64,000 nucleotides of DNA, taken from the IMG/VR virus record IMGVR_UViG_3300043639_000076, positions 1 to 64,000 of that record. One strand, written 5' to 3'. Shown piece by piece: positions 17,401 through 29,600 of the stretch. Positions within the stretch are counted from its first letter, which is position 1. The number at the start of each line of letters is the position of its first letter. Under the pieces are notes generated by a model. It ran no database searches and was not told the origin of the DNA. It saw only the letters and a list, made by a program, of their open reading frames with translations. A program made the translations under genes and the position numbers. The DNA is from a virus.

Positions 17401-20400
17401 TTCAGGGCAACGAGGTAAGCAAGCAGACGACGGCGGCGGACGCGGCGATGTTGCGGAACCGTCAGGAGATGGAGAATCAGCGCCGTAACGATCCGACCAT
17501 CACCGACGCCCAGGCGGCGGGGCGACTGGCGCAACAGGAAAAGGATCTGGCGAACGCGTACAACCAGACGGTCATTGAACTCGACAAGAAACTCGCCATC
17601 GATGACAAAGCCGCCCAGGCCGTGCTGGAGGGCACCGACGCGACGCTGAAACAGGAAGCGGCGCAACTGGCCCTGAACAAGGCCAACGAATCTTTCGTCT
17701 CCAACAGCGACGGGCATCGCGACGCGGTGGCCAACCTGACCCAGAAGTATCTGGAAGCCGCCGGCGCGACGCAGAAGATCAACGGGGCCAGGGAGCATAT
17801 GGCCGCGGTGGACACGACCACCATCCTCAAGGCCGAGAGTGAGGCGCTGCACATGCAGGCCGACGCCGGCGCGCTTTACGTGCAGCACGCCAAGGACATC
17901 ATCTCGGTCAACAAAGAATATTCGCGCATGTCGCCGGAGTATCGCGCCGACCGGTTGAAGGAGCGCGACGCGCTGGCGCAACTGACTCAGGAACTGAACA
18001 ACCAGCGCGCCATCGGGCAATATCTCGCCGGCCAGTTCGACACGATGTTCAGCACCATCGGCACCGCCATCACCCAGGCGTTCACGCAGGGTCAGGGCGC
18101 GGCGGTGAACTGGGGCAACGTGACCAAGGCGGTCATCACCCAGGTGGAACAGGCGCTGATCCAACTGGCGATCATCAACCCGATCAAACAGATGTTCCTG
18201 GGGTCGTCCATCGCGTCGGCCCCGACGATCTTCGATGTGCTGGGCTATTTCGGCAGCGGAGCCACGGGTGGCGTCGGCAACACCGGCTCCGGCGCATCCG
18301 CCGGCGGTGCCAGCGGAACCAAGGGCGGTGGCCTTCTTGGCAGTCTCAGCAGCCTCGCCAGCGTGTTCTCCGGGGCCAAGACTGTCGGCGAGTTCACCGG
18401 CCTCACCGGGGCCGGCGGCATCTTCAGTTCGACCGGCCTGTTCGGTTCCGCCGGGTCGGTGGCCAACCTGTTCGCCACCCCGGTCTTTGGCTCGGTCAGC
18501 GCCACCGCGACGAACACCGCGCTCGCGGGGCTTGGTCCGGGGGTCTACGGCCCCGCCACCGCATCGTCCTACACGGCGGCGGGTGGTGCCATACCATCGA
18601 CCCTTGGCACGTTCGCCGGTCCCGCCGCTGGCGTGGTCGGCGGCTTCGCGCTGGGCAGTCTGGCGGGTGAGGGCATCCAGGGGATGCGCGGGACCACCGG
18701 ACCCGCCCCAGAGATCGGCGCGGCCATCGGTGCCGGGATCGGCACCGCGATTGGCGCGATCTTTGGACCCATTGGCGCGCTTCTCGGCGGTCTGGCCGGC
18801 GGCTTGCTCGGCGGCGGTGCCGGCGGCTTCATCGGCCCGAAAAAAGCCAGCCCGTTCTCCTCCACGATGCTTGAACTCACCGATGGCCGCGCCGGTCTGG
18901 GGCAGACGCTGGGCCAGGGTGTCGATACCGCGGCGGAACGCGCCGCGCTGATGGACGACATCACCAAGCTGAACACCTACCTGGACAACACCGGGCTGAA
19001 GCTGACCGGGCTGGGCAAGGTGGCCCAGATCGGCAGCAACACGCCTGGCGGGTTCCAGGATCCGTCGAAGTTCGCCAACCTGGGCACGGCGTTCAGCGAG
19101 CTGCGTTTTGGTTCCGCGACCGATACGGATCTGAACAAATACCTGAAGGATCGGTCGTTCAAGGATGACGCCGCGTTCCAGGAAGCGATCAAGGGCTACC
19201 GCGATCTGGTGGACAACACGATCCCCGGCCTGATGGCGTTCGGGAAAACGACCGGTAGCGTGAACGATGCGATCAAAGAACTGAACGACGCGTTCAACGC
19301 CGGCATCGCCAAGGCGAAAGAATACGGCCTCGCCACCGACGCCCTGTCCAAGGCCCAGGCCGATGGCGAGAAGAAGATCCGCGACCAGGCCAACACCACG
19401 ATCAGCAACGTCGATTTCCAGTTCCGCATGCGGAAGCGGATCGCCGAGGGCACCAGCGATCCCCAGAGCCTGGAACTGGAGAATTTCGACCAGGGTGCCA
19501 AGGAACAGCGCGACGCGTTCAAGGCGCAGATGGTCGGCCTGTTCGGCGACGCGTTCACCAGCACGACCTATTACGCGGACCAAATGAAATTACTGGAGGA
19601 GACGCTCGGCGCGGAACGCGCGGCGATCGTCAAGCGCTACGCGGACCAGATCGTGCAGCAAGAAAAACAGATGCGGCAGATCAACGCCAACCTCGATGTC
19701 CGCGCGATGAACGCGTCGAGCGCGAGCGCCGTGGACAAGGCGTTGTTCACTTTCGACACGAACGCGCGCCAGGAGCGCGAGTCGTTCGGCGACAGTCTGG
19801 CGGGGATTTACGGCGAGGCCTACCGGAAGACGGAGGCCTACGCCAAGGAGATGCAGCGGCTGGAAACCGTGCAGGGCATGGAGCGGGTGGCGATCGTCAA
19901 ACAGTACGCCGACGCGCTGAAAGAAGCCGAGAAGAACATCATGCGCGGCGACGCCTCGTTCCGGATCAGGATCAACAACGCCACGCCTGGGATCTCCGAT
20001 CTGGACAAGCGGCTGTATGCCTTCGACATCAACGCGCAAAACGAGCGCGAGGATTACGCCAGAAGCCTGATCAATGTTTACGGCGAGTCCTACGCGACCA
20101 CCGTCGATTACGCCAACCACATCGCGTTGCTGGAGAAGGCGCTCGGCGCGGAGCGCCTCGCCATCGTCACCGAGTCGAACGACGCCATCGCGCAGCAGAC
20201 CGAGGCCGCTCAGAACAAGGCGGCGAGCGCCATCCAGTCGCTGGTGAACTACGCGACCGGGCTGCAAACCTCCTCCGCGTCTCCGCTGTCGGCGCAGGAT
20301 CAGTACACGCTGGCGCGCAACAAATTCAACGCCGTGGCCGGTGCCGCCGCCGCCGGCGATTACAACTCGATCACGCAATTGCAGGGCTTCAGCGACACCT

Positions 20401-20651
20401 TCCTGAACGCCTCGCGCACCGTCTATGGCTCGGGCGAGGTCTACGCCAGCGACTTCCAGCGGGTGCTGGACGCGTTGAACCAGGTCGCCTCCGTGGCACC
20501 GGATACGCTGACCGCGTCGGTGCTGGCGACCGAGACGCGCACGCAAACGGCCGAACTGGTGGCCTCGCTGGCCGACCTCAAGGCGGCGGTCGAGTCAATC
20601 ACCACGCAACTGCGGCAAAACGCCACAGCCCCAGCCAGGATCGCCGCATGA
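14415..20651 (+). CDS. tape measure protein with SLT-like domain
   Basis: The 2078-residue tail length ruler. Residues 1-400 are helical and coiled coil. A hydrophobic stretch lies at about 462-490. An SLT (lytic transglycosylase-like) region lies at about 755-850, with ALGVGQLIPGTA and AAHYNTGP. The residue aligned with the usual catalytic Glu appears to be Asp765, so activity is uncertain. A Gly/Ala-rich zipper spans about 1340-1480. Three tandem repeats of about 90-100 residues occupy roughly 1660-1940. The start overlaps the chaperone gene. The end overlaps the giant fibre gene as ATGA. Confidence 0.93.
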   Translation: MSETRRVVTEIIVDARQAEAGLAAVAAASRAAQREFDKHIAKTLEIDAANKRVKQSGKEASEVLTLSAAGLNRAATAADAYRGRLDPLVFAQNALGKELKNVGAAITATDALLLKRKISDTEAIERTQQFKLRQAELADVMDKLTAKTISVADALTYLKTAHERASEPAKVAAVDADALRLKYDKLYASQKIYAQAVKDIIAARNEEKISIDLAKAALQQEVEALNARDAAIKKGATGGGDAEAARLQALRLKYDDVYRIAKQYKDALNDIAEAEEKAGLGSVEATAAREKARLSMETSVATLKKSMAGPSAADTAAEMNKLRASIDPLFATWQKYQAELTKIAEVEKKVGGITNEANAARARALTTYQKEADAIIGVGKGHEDLDKKMKDGTASAGQMKFATQQLTVQMSQMFSGIATGQPILITLIQQGHQVADVMWATGTSVKQLGEQFMTVLSGALKAMTSPMGLLITGAAALVGSFILLVKYAEDAAQAFNDLKVSLSATRGDYGAVAETIEKDSRRIAASLGLSRDEVTKTMGSIAALPLPAGLNSSLEDLTRTAANLGTVLGSGLAGGLKSVSAALEDPKKAAEAFAGTATGLRTLSGALLRNISDLQNAGDKVGATNVLLVAMKTSAEIAEKQGLTPLGLAMRHLNEAFVDGSKNGKNFFKDLGEGLGGAVAKAIEGVALLVGGINKLYELAGKIPGGVTTLGTILFPFAGAATAAFGIGNGITDFFNPGNGSGGLITGAKNSTAADLALVEKWRQDPRAVRTAVSPANALGVGQLIPGTAAGEGVNPMIPTENIKGMMSYLQKMLNQFHDFDEAAAHYNTGPAGGGKSSAAGQDYLRAMAISNPGGMPQTTIDYIEYWGKFFGMSREQIELGKRIAATENAGMQGPRSVMFRHIDPVGTGGSSVTPDVDPNTGQPRVGANKDTAAGKAQVDAYTASIEALKEQQRQLNKARAEEAITADEHAKRTAQITLLIARETDKMMEANRASVQGNEVSKQTTAADAAMLRNRQEMENQRRNDPTITDAQAAGRLAQQEKDLANAYNQTVIELDKKLAIDDKAAQAVLEGTDATLKQEAAQLALNKANESFVSNSDGHRDAVANLTQKYLEAAGATQKINGAREHMAAVDTTTILKAESEALHMQADAGALYVQHAKDIISVNKEYSRMSPEYRADRLKERDALAQLTQELNNQRAIGQYLAGQFDTMFSTIGTAITQAFTQGQGAAVNWGNVTKAVITQVEQALIQLAIINPIKQMFLGSSIASAPTIFDVLGYFGSGATGGVGNTGSGASAGGASGTKGGGLLGSLSSLASVFSGAKTVGEFTGLTGAGGIFSSTGLFGSAGSVANLFATPVFGSVSATATNTALAGLGPGVYGPATASSYTAAGGAIPSTLGTFAGPAAGVVGGFALGSLAGEGIQGMRGTTGPAPEIGAAIGAGIGTAIGAIFGPIGALLGGLAGGLLGGGAGGFIGPKKASPFSSTMLELTDGRAGLGQTLGQGVDTAAERAALMDDITKLNTYLDNTGLKLTGLGKVAQIGSNTPGGFQDPSKFANLGTAFSELRFGSATDTDLNKYLKDRSFKDDAAFQEAIKGYRDLVDNTIPGLMAFGKTTGSVNDAIKELNDAFNAGIAKAKEYGLATDALSKAQADGEKKIRDQANTTISNVDFQFRMRKRIAEGTSDPQSLELENFDQGAKEQRDAFKAQMVGLFGDAFTSTTYYADQMKLLEETLGAERAAIVKRYADQIVQQEKQMRQINANLDVRAMNASSASAVDKALFTFDTNARQERESFGDSLAGIYGEAYRKTEAYAKEMQRLETVQGMERVAIVKQYADALKEAEKNIMRGDASFRIRINNATPGISDLDKRLYAFDINAQNEREDYARSLINVYGESYATTVDYANHIALLEKALGAERLAIVTESNDAIAQQTEAAQNKAASAIQSLVNYATGLQTSSASPLSAQDQYTLARNKFNAVAGAAAAGDYNSITQLQGFSDTFLNASRTVYGSGEVYASDFQRVLDALNQVASVAPDTLTASVLATETRTQTAELVASLADLKAAVESITTQLRQNATAPARIAA

Positions 20652-23600
20652 CGAAGATCAGCGAACTCGACCCGCTGCACGAGTTCACGCCGACCCTGGA
20701 TCTAATCCCGGTTGTTCACGCCGGCAAAACTTATTCAATGCGGGTCAGCGACTTTCAGATATCAGCCGAGGGCAGCACCTTCCTGCCCACCACCGGCGGA
20801 TATTTGACCGGCCCCCTCTATTTGTACGATCTCCCAACATTTCCCAACGAAGCCGCGACCAAGGGCTACGTCGATAGTCACGTCCAGGCTGGTGGACCCT
20901 TCCTGCCCATAAGCGGCGGGCAGATGCTGGGTAATCTGTCCCTGGTGGGCGATCCCCAGGAAAGCCTGGACGCGGCCTCGAAATCCTATGTCGATTCACT
21001 GATGGCGGCGACCGCGTCGGGCGGCGTCACGGTCATGGAGTATACCATCAAGACCGTGATCGCCTCTGGCGATCCTGGCACTGGCGCGATCAACTTCAAC
21101 GTATCCAATCAGAGCGACGCGACGGCGCTCTACATCGATCAGGTCAGCAACGCCGGCCGCGATTGGACACTTTTGTTGATGGCGCTGAAGGTTGGCCAGA
21201 AGGTCAGCATCCAGCCGCTCGGCGATCATAACCGTGTCGCGCGTTGGACGATCGCCGCGCCATCGGAAGACATGAGCGGATACACCATCCTGCATGTCAC
21301 GCCGGTCAGCGCGACCGGCTTTCCGCTGCCGAACAACACCACCGTCGCCATCGCCATTCAGGGCGATACCGTCGCTGAGTTCCTACCGTTATCCGGCGGT
21401 ACGATGCAGGGCGGGATTTCGTTCGGTCAGCGTTTCGGCGCGAACCTGACGGACCTGACGCAGCACATCTCTTTGTATGACGGCTGGGGCGGTTTCAACG
21501 TTACCGGCAACAGCCTCAACATGATCGCCGGTAGCGTGAACGTGTTGTCCTCTGATGGTAGCTGGCTCTACGCGAAGGCACCGATCTACCTGCCGCGCAC
21601 GCCGATCGACCCATGGGAAGCCGCCCCAAAGAATTACATAGACACCAATTTCGCGCCCATCGCGAACGGTGGGTATGTGATGAAGACCGGCGACCAGATG
21701 ACCGGTGCGCTTTATATCACCAGCGATACGGATGCGACGATCCGCGTGATCGGCACGGGCGGCGACTGGCCCGCGGTCAAGTGGAACACGACGACGGCGA
21801 CCAGCGCCGCCGGCTATTTCGAGAGCCAACGCTACGGCAAGCCGCGCTGGAGCATCGAGTTCGGCACTGGCGGCGGCGAGCCGGGTGGCAACGTCGGCAC
21901 CGACTACATCATGAACCGTTTCGATGATGACGGTAACTGGATCTCGCCGACGCCGCTCGTCATCCGGCGCGGCACGGGTGCCATCGAAACCTACACGCCG
22001 CTGTATCTGATGGGCGACCCGACCACGGGTCTGCAAGCCGTGCCGATGCGGTGGGTGACGAACAACTTCGCGCCCATCAAGGACGGCGGGTATGTCGCCA
22101 AAACCGGCGATGTAATGACCGGCCCATTATCGATTACCGGCACCGGAACGCTGACGATCACCGGGGAAACCAACGAACTGCCGATGTTGGTGATCGACGC
22201 GACCAACACGTTTCTGTCGAACCCGACGATCTACATCGCCAACATGGGGACGAAGAACGAAGGCTGGTGGCCGGGGATCACCTTCGATCACAAGAAGAAC
22301 GTCGGCCTCGCCAACGCCCTCGCCAGCCAGGTGGACAGCGTCTCGCGCTGGGTGATCGAGTTCGGCGACAGCGCGTATGAGGCGGGTGGCAACACCGGTA
22401 CCAACTTCACGCTGTTCCGTTGCGCCGACGACGGAGGTTATATCGCCGGTCCCCAGCCGCTGCATATCGAACGCTCCACCGGACAGGTGACCATTGGTGC
22501 GACGCACGGCACCTCGCCGCTGACCTTGCTCGACATCGAACAGTGGAACGCGCCGCTCAAGACGCCGCACCCCGATACCATCCTGATGCTGAACGGGAGG
22601 GCGACCGGCCCGAACACCAACATCGAGATAGTCACCTACGGCGGCGCGAACATCATTCGCGGCTACGCGGCGGAAGGCTCGCCTGGGGCCGTGAGGGCTA
22701 CCGGCCAGAACCGCAACATGCTGATCGTCACCGGCAGCGGCTACGATGGAGCGGTCTGGCAGGGCGGGCGCGGGGCCATGTGGTTCACCGCCAGCGAGAA
22801 CTGGACGCCAACAGCCAACGGCACGCAAATCTCCTGGCGCACCACGCGCAATGGTCAGACCGCCCAGCAAGACTCGATGCTGTTGTCGAACGCCGGGGCA
22901 CTAAGCCTCGCCTATGGTGGCCTCAGTTTTGGCAACGATACGGTCGGCGCACCCCAGGATACCTCGCGCCACATCAACCTCTACAACGGCTTCGCCGGGT
23001 TTAGCGTCACGGGCGGAACACTCAACATCGTATCGGGCTGGGATACGCATTTCGTAAGCACTGACGGAACGGTGTTGTTGCAGCTTAACAACGCTGGCGA
23101 CCTGGAACTGAAACGCGATCCGGTCTTCCCGATGCACGCCGTCAACCGGGGATGGATCGAAACCAACTATCTGACGACCACACAGGCCGACGCTCGTTTC
23201 GTGAATGTAACCGGCGACCAAATGTCTGGTCCATTGGCGATATCGGCGAGCGGGAACGCGTGGTCCTTGTTCGTCGGCGGGAACGTGGGCGGCGCTTTCC
23301 CAGCCGCCAACTTTGGCCAGTATATCGGCTACAACGTGACCGGCGGCGGTGAGGCCAGCTTCGTCAATTCATGGGTATCCGCGCAAACCAGTTTTCAGTG
23401 GTGGCAGATGAACGCCGCTGGCAACGCGCTCATCTCGCTGGCGACACTGGGACCACAGGGGAATTTCGCCGCCGTTGGCAACATTGATGCTGGCAGCGGC
23501 ACGACCCGGAATAACAGCATCAGGGTCAACTCAGCGAAGACCAACTGGCCTGACGCCACCAGCGGCGCTGGTTACTCCTGGCTCGCTGGCGGCTCGCAGC

Positions 23601-26600
23601 GTTGGTTCTTTGGCACTGACGGCTACCCAAACGAAGATGGCTCCGACGTTGGCACCGCGCTGACGCTGCATCGTTACGGCGACGATGGGCGCTACCTTGG
23701 CTCCGCGTTCAACGTGGATCGCAAGGTTGGAAAGGTTTACTTCCAGGGCGGCATCTACTTCTGGAACGAGATCGGCGCGGACTTTGGTGGCGCGGTCGGC
23801 GCGAACAACTGGGATGTCAGCAAACACATCAGGCTGCACTACGCGGGCTACGGCATCTCGGTCACCAGCAATCGGTTGAACTACGTGGCCCCCGCCAGTA
23901 GTCGGCATGAGTTCGTGGTGAACACCGCCGACGTGGCCAACCTGGACGCGACCGGGCTGCACATGAACAACCTGGGCATCAGTCTGGGTGAGTTTCAGGT
24001 AGCTGGCGACTATGACCTGTCGAAGCACATCCTGCTTTACGATGGTGCCGGTCAGCACACCTACGGCCTCAACGTCCAATGGAACGGGGTCAACCCGGCG
24101 CACTTCAACTACGTCGCCGGATTGGATGGGGTTCACCAGTTCCTGATCCAGGGCACCGGGCTGATCGCCACTTTCCAGCCCGCTGGTCTGCTGATGAACG
24201 CGGGAATCAGTTTCGGCGGCGCGATCACCGGGAACAACAACACCGATCTGACGAAGCATATATCGCTCTATCCAAACCACGGTATCAACGTCTCCTACCG
24301 TGGCCTGAACGTCGTCGCCGGGTCCACGTTCTTCGTCAACAACGGCGTCACCATCGTCGCGCTCAACGACACGACGGTGACCGTCAATGGCGGCATGACC
24401 TTCGGCAACCTCACCACGCCGAGTAGCAGGCCCACCGACCTCACGAGGCATCTGTCGCTGTTTGGTGGCGGGGGCGACGGAAGCTATGGCTTCTCGATCA
24501 CCGCCAATCGCCTGAACATCGTCAGCCCCGTCTGGACGTATTTCAACAGCGGCGGCAACGACATCGCCCGGTTCGACGCCACCGGTCTGACCTTCGACGG
24601 CTTCTACACCGTCACGCTGGGACGCGAGCCGACAGCCGATATGGAAGCGGCGACGAGGAAGTACGCCGATGGGGTGCTGGACCGCGCTGGCGGGCCGTTC
24701 CTGCCGCTGACGGCGGGATCTGGGATGGCGCTGACCGGCATGCTTTACCTGCCGCACACGACGCCCACGGTCGATGAACACGCGACGCCGTTGTTCTACG
24801 TGCGGAACGCCGATCAGGTCTTGCAGGACCAGATATCGGCGGTCGCCGCCGGTAACCTCGTGTTCTATGGCCAGTTGCACCTGAACGCCGCGGGAACGCG
24901 CGACGAGGTGTTCTACAAAACCATGCTGAACCTTCCCAACGGGCCGTTGCCCGACCCGACCACGCTGGTCAAGGGAAGTTACTTCATCGTGGTCGAGGCG
25001 GGCATTCCACCAGCCTCTGGAACGCATGTTCCGCCGATGCCAGCGGGCACCTCGCAATACGTGCGCGGCGATTGGTTCATCTCCGATGGCGAGGACTGGA
25101 TCTTCCTGCCGCTCGGCCTGGTCTACTTCACCGCGTCGGCGGTGGCGGTCGATCCGCCGGTCCAGGGCACCTACAATGTGCAGGACACATTGCAGTGGTT
25201 CGACGCCAACGACCTGAAAATCGCTGGCGGAACGATGCAGGGTCATCTCTATCTGGATGGCATTCCCACCACCGGCACCCAGGCGGCGAGCAAGGACTAC
25301 GTCGATAACAAAGCGTTTCTGAAGCTGACCGGCGGGGTACTGAGCGGAGGACTCAGTTTCGGTTCCGAGGGCGTTCCTAGCGGTAACCCCACCGACCTGT
25401 CGCGTCACATCGCGCTGTGGGGCACGTCGCTGGGCTTCTCGGTCACCGGCTACCAACTGAACTACGTGACCGACACGCTCACCAGCCACGTTTTCTACGT
25501 TGGTGGCGGCGAATCGATGCGAGTTAATTCCACCGGCCTGAAGATCGGCACGGGAAACATTCTCACGCTCGCGCGCGATCCACAAAATGACTACGAAGCT
25601 GCAACGAAGCACTACGTCGATGTGCAGGGCAACGCTTTTCTGAAGCTGACCGGCGGCACGATGCTCGGCGACATTCAGATGTCGGGGTCGTATCAGGTGC
25701 GTTTCGGCAACGCCAGCCAGTTCATCGGCGGCGGTCCCGCCGACGCGGCATGGTTCGGCGGCGTCAACTATCACATGGGATCGTGGAACGGCATCGGCAT
25801 GACGACCTCATGCGGCGGGCAGTTCGTTCCACCCGGCATATACGGCATCGTGTTCGGCACACGCGATGGAAACCTCGACCTGCACGGGCAACTCGCTGTC
25901 CATGACAGCCGGAACGCCGTGAAGAGCCAGATCCAGACCATCGGCTTCTTCAACGTGGGCACCGACCAGACCATCGAGGTGAACGGGATATCGATCATCC
26001 CGTCGCTCGGGTCCATCGCCAATGGCGGCGGCTCGGTCAACGTGAACGACCGCTTCTATGACGACTACGGCAACATCTACACCGCGCTGGCGACCTCCGG
26101 TGGCCAGGTCACCGACCTCCGCATGGACAGCGCGCGGGCGACGATCTGGAACGCCAACGCCAACCCGGTGCCGTTGCACGCCATCGCGCCTTCAATCGCG
26201 TTCAACGTCAGCGTCAACATCAACTGGAGAAACCCGAACCGGCTGATGATCCAGCACACCAACGGTGTGGCGGCTCTGTATGGCTACCGCGGCACACAAC
26301 TGGATGGTGGGATCGGCGGCATCCTGCTTGCCGGTGGCGGTCCCGGCGTCACGGTTGGCGGCACGTTGTGGATGCAGAATGGCCTGGACTTCAACTATGC
26401 CGTATCTGGAAATCCGCAGGATACATCTCGCGGTATCACGTTTTTTGGCCCACAGACCGGATCGAACTACGGCATCGTCGTCACCGGCTCGACGCTAAAC
26501 TACAACGTCTACTCGCCAGACAATAAGCACGACTTCTGGGCGGGCGGAAACTTGCTGTTCCGCATTTGGGGTGGTGACAAGGTCTATTCGTATTTGCCGC

Positions 26601-29600
26601 TGACCGCGAAAACATATGTGCAGATTGACGGAGTTCCTGGGCCGGGAGCGAACGCGCAACTGGTGCTGAACGCCACATCAGGCGGGTCATCATTTATTTC
26701 GGCTTACAATGGCGGTTCCATCCGTTGGCAGATGTTTTTCTCCGACGCGGGCGAAAGCGGCGTGGCGACGGAAAACGGAGGCTCCAACTTCGTCCTCAAT
26801 GCGTTTCGGAATGACGGAGCGTTCATCGGTCAACCGATGTGGATCACGCGCGGCGGCGATACTTCGTTCACCGGCTACGTCTACGTCGGCAAAGACCCAT
26901 GGCAACCGACCAGCGCGGTGACGCTGCGCTACCTCCAGGGAAACTACACCACGACCGCCGATGGAGACGCCCGGTGGGTGAACGTCAGCGGCGACGAGAT
27001 GCACGGGCAGCTTGTCGTGAGCGGCACGCTGTTCGCCAACGGGCGGTTCCTGTTCAACGACTCCAACGGCGGCAATCCATGGCCCGCGGCGGGGGCCGGA
27101 TATCTCGGCTGGAACAGTCTGGGTTGGTGCGGCGAGGTGGACTTCGTCAACGGCTGTGACTGGGTGCCGAATGGCGCGGGCTTCGATTGGAAGCAGATCG
27201 TCTCGGGTGGCGGCATGGCCACGCTGGCGACCCTTCGCGCGGACGCGATTCTGCGGCTTTATGGGCTTGGCGTCGGCTATCCCGGTCTTCCAGGCGGTGG
27301 CAACACCATCGGCTTTGTCTGGACCGGCAGCAACGCCGCCAGGATGTTCGTGGATGGTAGCGACGTAGGGCTTCTGGCTGGGCAAGGCTGGGTCGATGGT
27401 AATTACCTGAAACTATCGGGCGGGACGGTTACAGGCGTAACTACCTTTAACGCCACGACGTTCTTCTCACCCGCTATCGTGGTGAGCAACGGCGCGTCGA
27501 ATTTTCAGGTTCTCCCAAGCCTCGCTGGCGGCTCCTACAACGGGATCGTGCAGACCGGTGATGTGGTTCTGCTCGCGGCTGGTCCAGCGAATGATCTGAA
27601 CGCGCTCACGCTCACGGCATGGAGTAATTACCCTATCGGCATTCGCATCGATGCCGTGGCGAAAAGCATAAACATGCGGGCCGACAACGGAATCACGGCC
27701 AACAATACCCTGTACATCGCCAACAATCAGAACCTCCAGTTCAACGACCCATTCGGAACTGGTGTACGAATGATTATCGGCGGCGACAAGCATTTCGGCG
27801 TCTATTCCAATGATACCGATGGCGGCGTCATAGCGGTCTGGGATTTCTATTCGCGCACGACCAACCCGGCGCAGAACTTTTGGCTGGAGACGTGGTTCCA
27901 GCGGATGACGCACCACGGCAGCGGGCTGTCATGGTCTGGTGGCGATTACCGGCAAGGTTCCGTCTACACTGATGGCAACTGGGGAACCTTGATCAGGGGC
28001 CTCCCAGGCAACATCGCGGATGTCGCTTTCGCTGATCGAGACGGCAACATTCCGCTTCGCATCGTGTTCGGCAATCAGGTGAAACTGGCGGGGCCGACCG
28101 CCTTTGTATCCGCTGACACACTCACCCTTGGCCGCGATCCATCGGCGGCGATGGAAGCGGTTCCGAGACAATATGTCGAAGCCAACTTCGCGCCAAAAAT
28201 TGGCGGTGGCTATGTCGCGAAATCCGGCGATGTGATGAGTGGGGGCCTTGGATTTGGCCAGGTCAACGTACAACCGACCGACACCTCGCACCACATCAGG
28301 CTGTACGACGGGGGCGTGGGGAACCACTATGGCTTCAGTGTGTCATGGGACGGTGTCTCCATCGCGCGCCTGAATTATGTCGTGACAGAACCAGGCCATA
28401 CCTATCACGCATTCTGGAACGGGACTTTAGAAACTCTTCGTATCGGCCCGAACGGTGTGGATATCCGGTCGCCCGACACATCGGATATGGGTCAACTTCA
28501 GTTGCGCCCCAGCAACTGGGGTAGCAAGCTGTCGAGCAAGCTGCGCTTCTATGGCTCGTTTGATTATGCCGGGGGCGACTACGGCCCGCGCATGGTCGCC
28601 TCGCTGCGCGGCGGTTACGAGGGCGGCGCGTGGTATAACGAACATCTCGATGTCTGGATCACGAACCAGGTGATCACTGGTCTGGACACCGACGCCATGC
28701 AGACCAGGGTCGCGCGCTTCACGGCGGGGATGGTCACAATAGACCGAGACCTCACGGTCACCGGGCATGCCGGGTTCCGCTCTGGCATCGACTTCAACCC
28801 AAATGTCGTCACCAACTCGACCGACCTGTCAAAGCATGTTGACCTGTATGCCGGGGTTTATGGGTTCTCAGTAAGTAATGACGGAGCGACGAACCACGTC
28901 AGCGGCGGGTTCCACAACTTCTATGTCGGCGGCGGGGGTTCGGTCGCCACATTCACATCTGCACTCGCGACCATTAAAACAAACCTTCAAGCGAACGGAA
29001 TTATTTCAATTCCGAATGGCGGCATTGATCTCGTCAATGGCGTGTCAGGCCCGTATGACAGTTCACGCGGCATCACGTTCTGGGGTTCTCCGACCGGACC
29101 TAATTACAGCATCGTCGTCAGTGGCAGCACGTTGAATTACAATGTCAACAACGTCGTTGATCATCATGACTTCAATAGTGGTCAGGCGCTGCGGTTTCGC
29201 ATAAGCGATACGATCACCTCGTATATGCCGATGATCGTGAACGGCAACCTAAGTGTATCCGCCGGCTCACTGGCGGTCAGCTATGATGTTACGTTCGGAT
29301 TTAATGGTGCCGGATACTCGGCCATTTATATGAACGCCGCGCCGAACACCAACCGCATCACGTACTACCAGTCGAACGGCAAGACGCGCTGGCTCTATGG
29401 CACGGGTGCCGGGGCCGAGAGCGGCGGCAACGTGGGATCGGACTTCTTCCTCGCCGCCTATAACGATGCTGGCACGGCGATACACACCTCGCTGTATTTC
29501 TCTCGCGCCACCGGCCTGGGGACCGTGGAGGGCGATCCAACCGCGCCGCTTGGAATCGCGACGAAGCAATATACCGACAACAAGTTCGTTGCCATTTCAG

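Noticed and set aside
16212-19583. 1123-residue leftward open frame
   Set aside because: It lies wholly antisense to the tape measure gene, has no ribosome-binding site and reads as Arg/Gly/His-rich low-quality sequence, as expected from a GC-rich antisense strand.
23531-25774. 747-residue leftward open frame
   Set aside because: Antisense shadow of the giant fibre gene. The sense frame has clear repeats and linkers.
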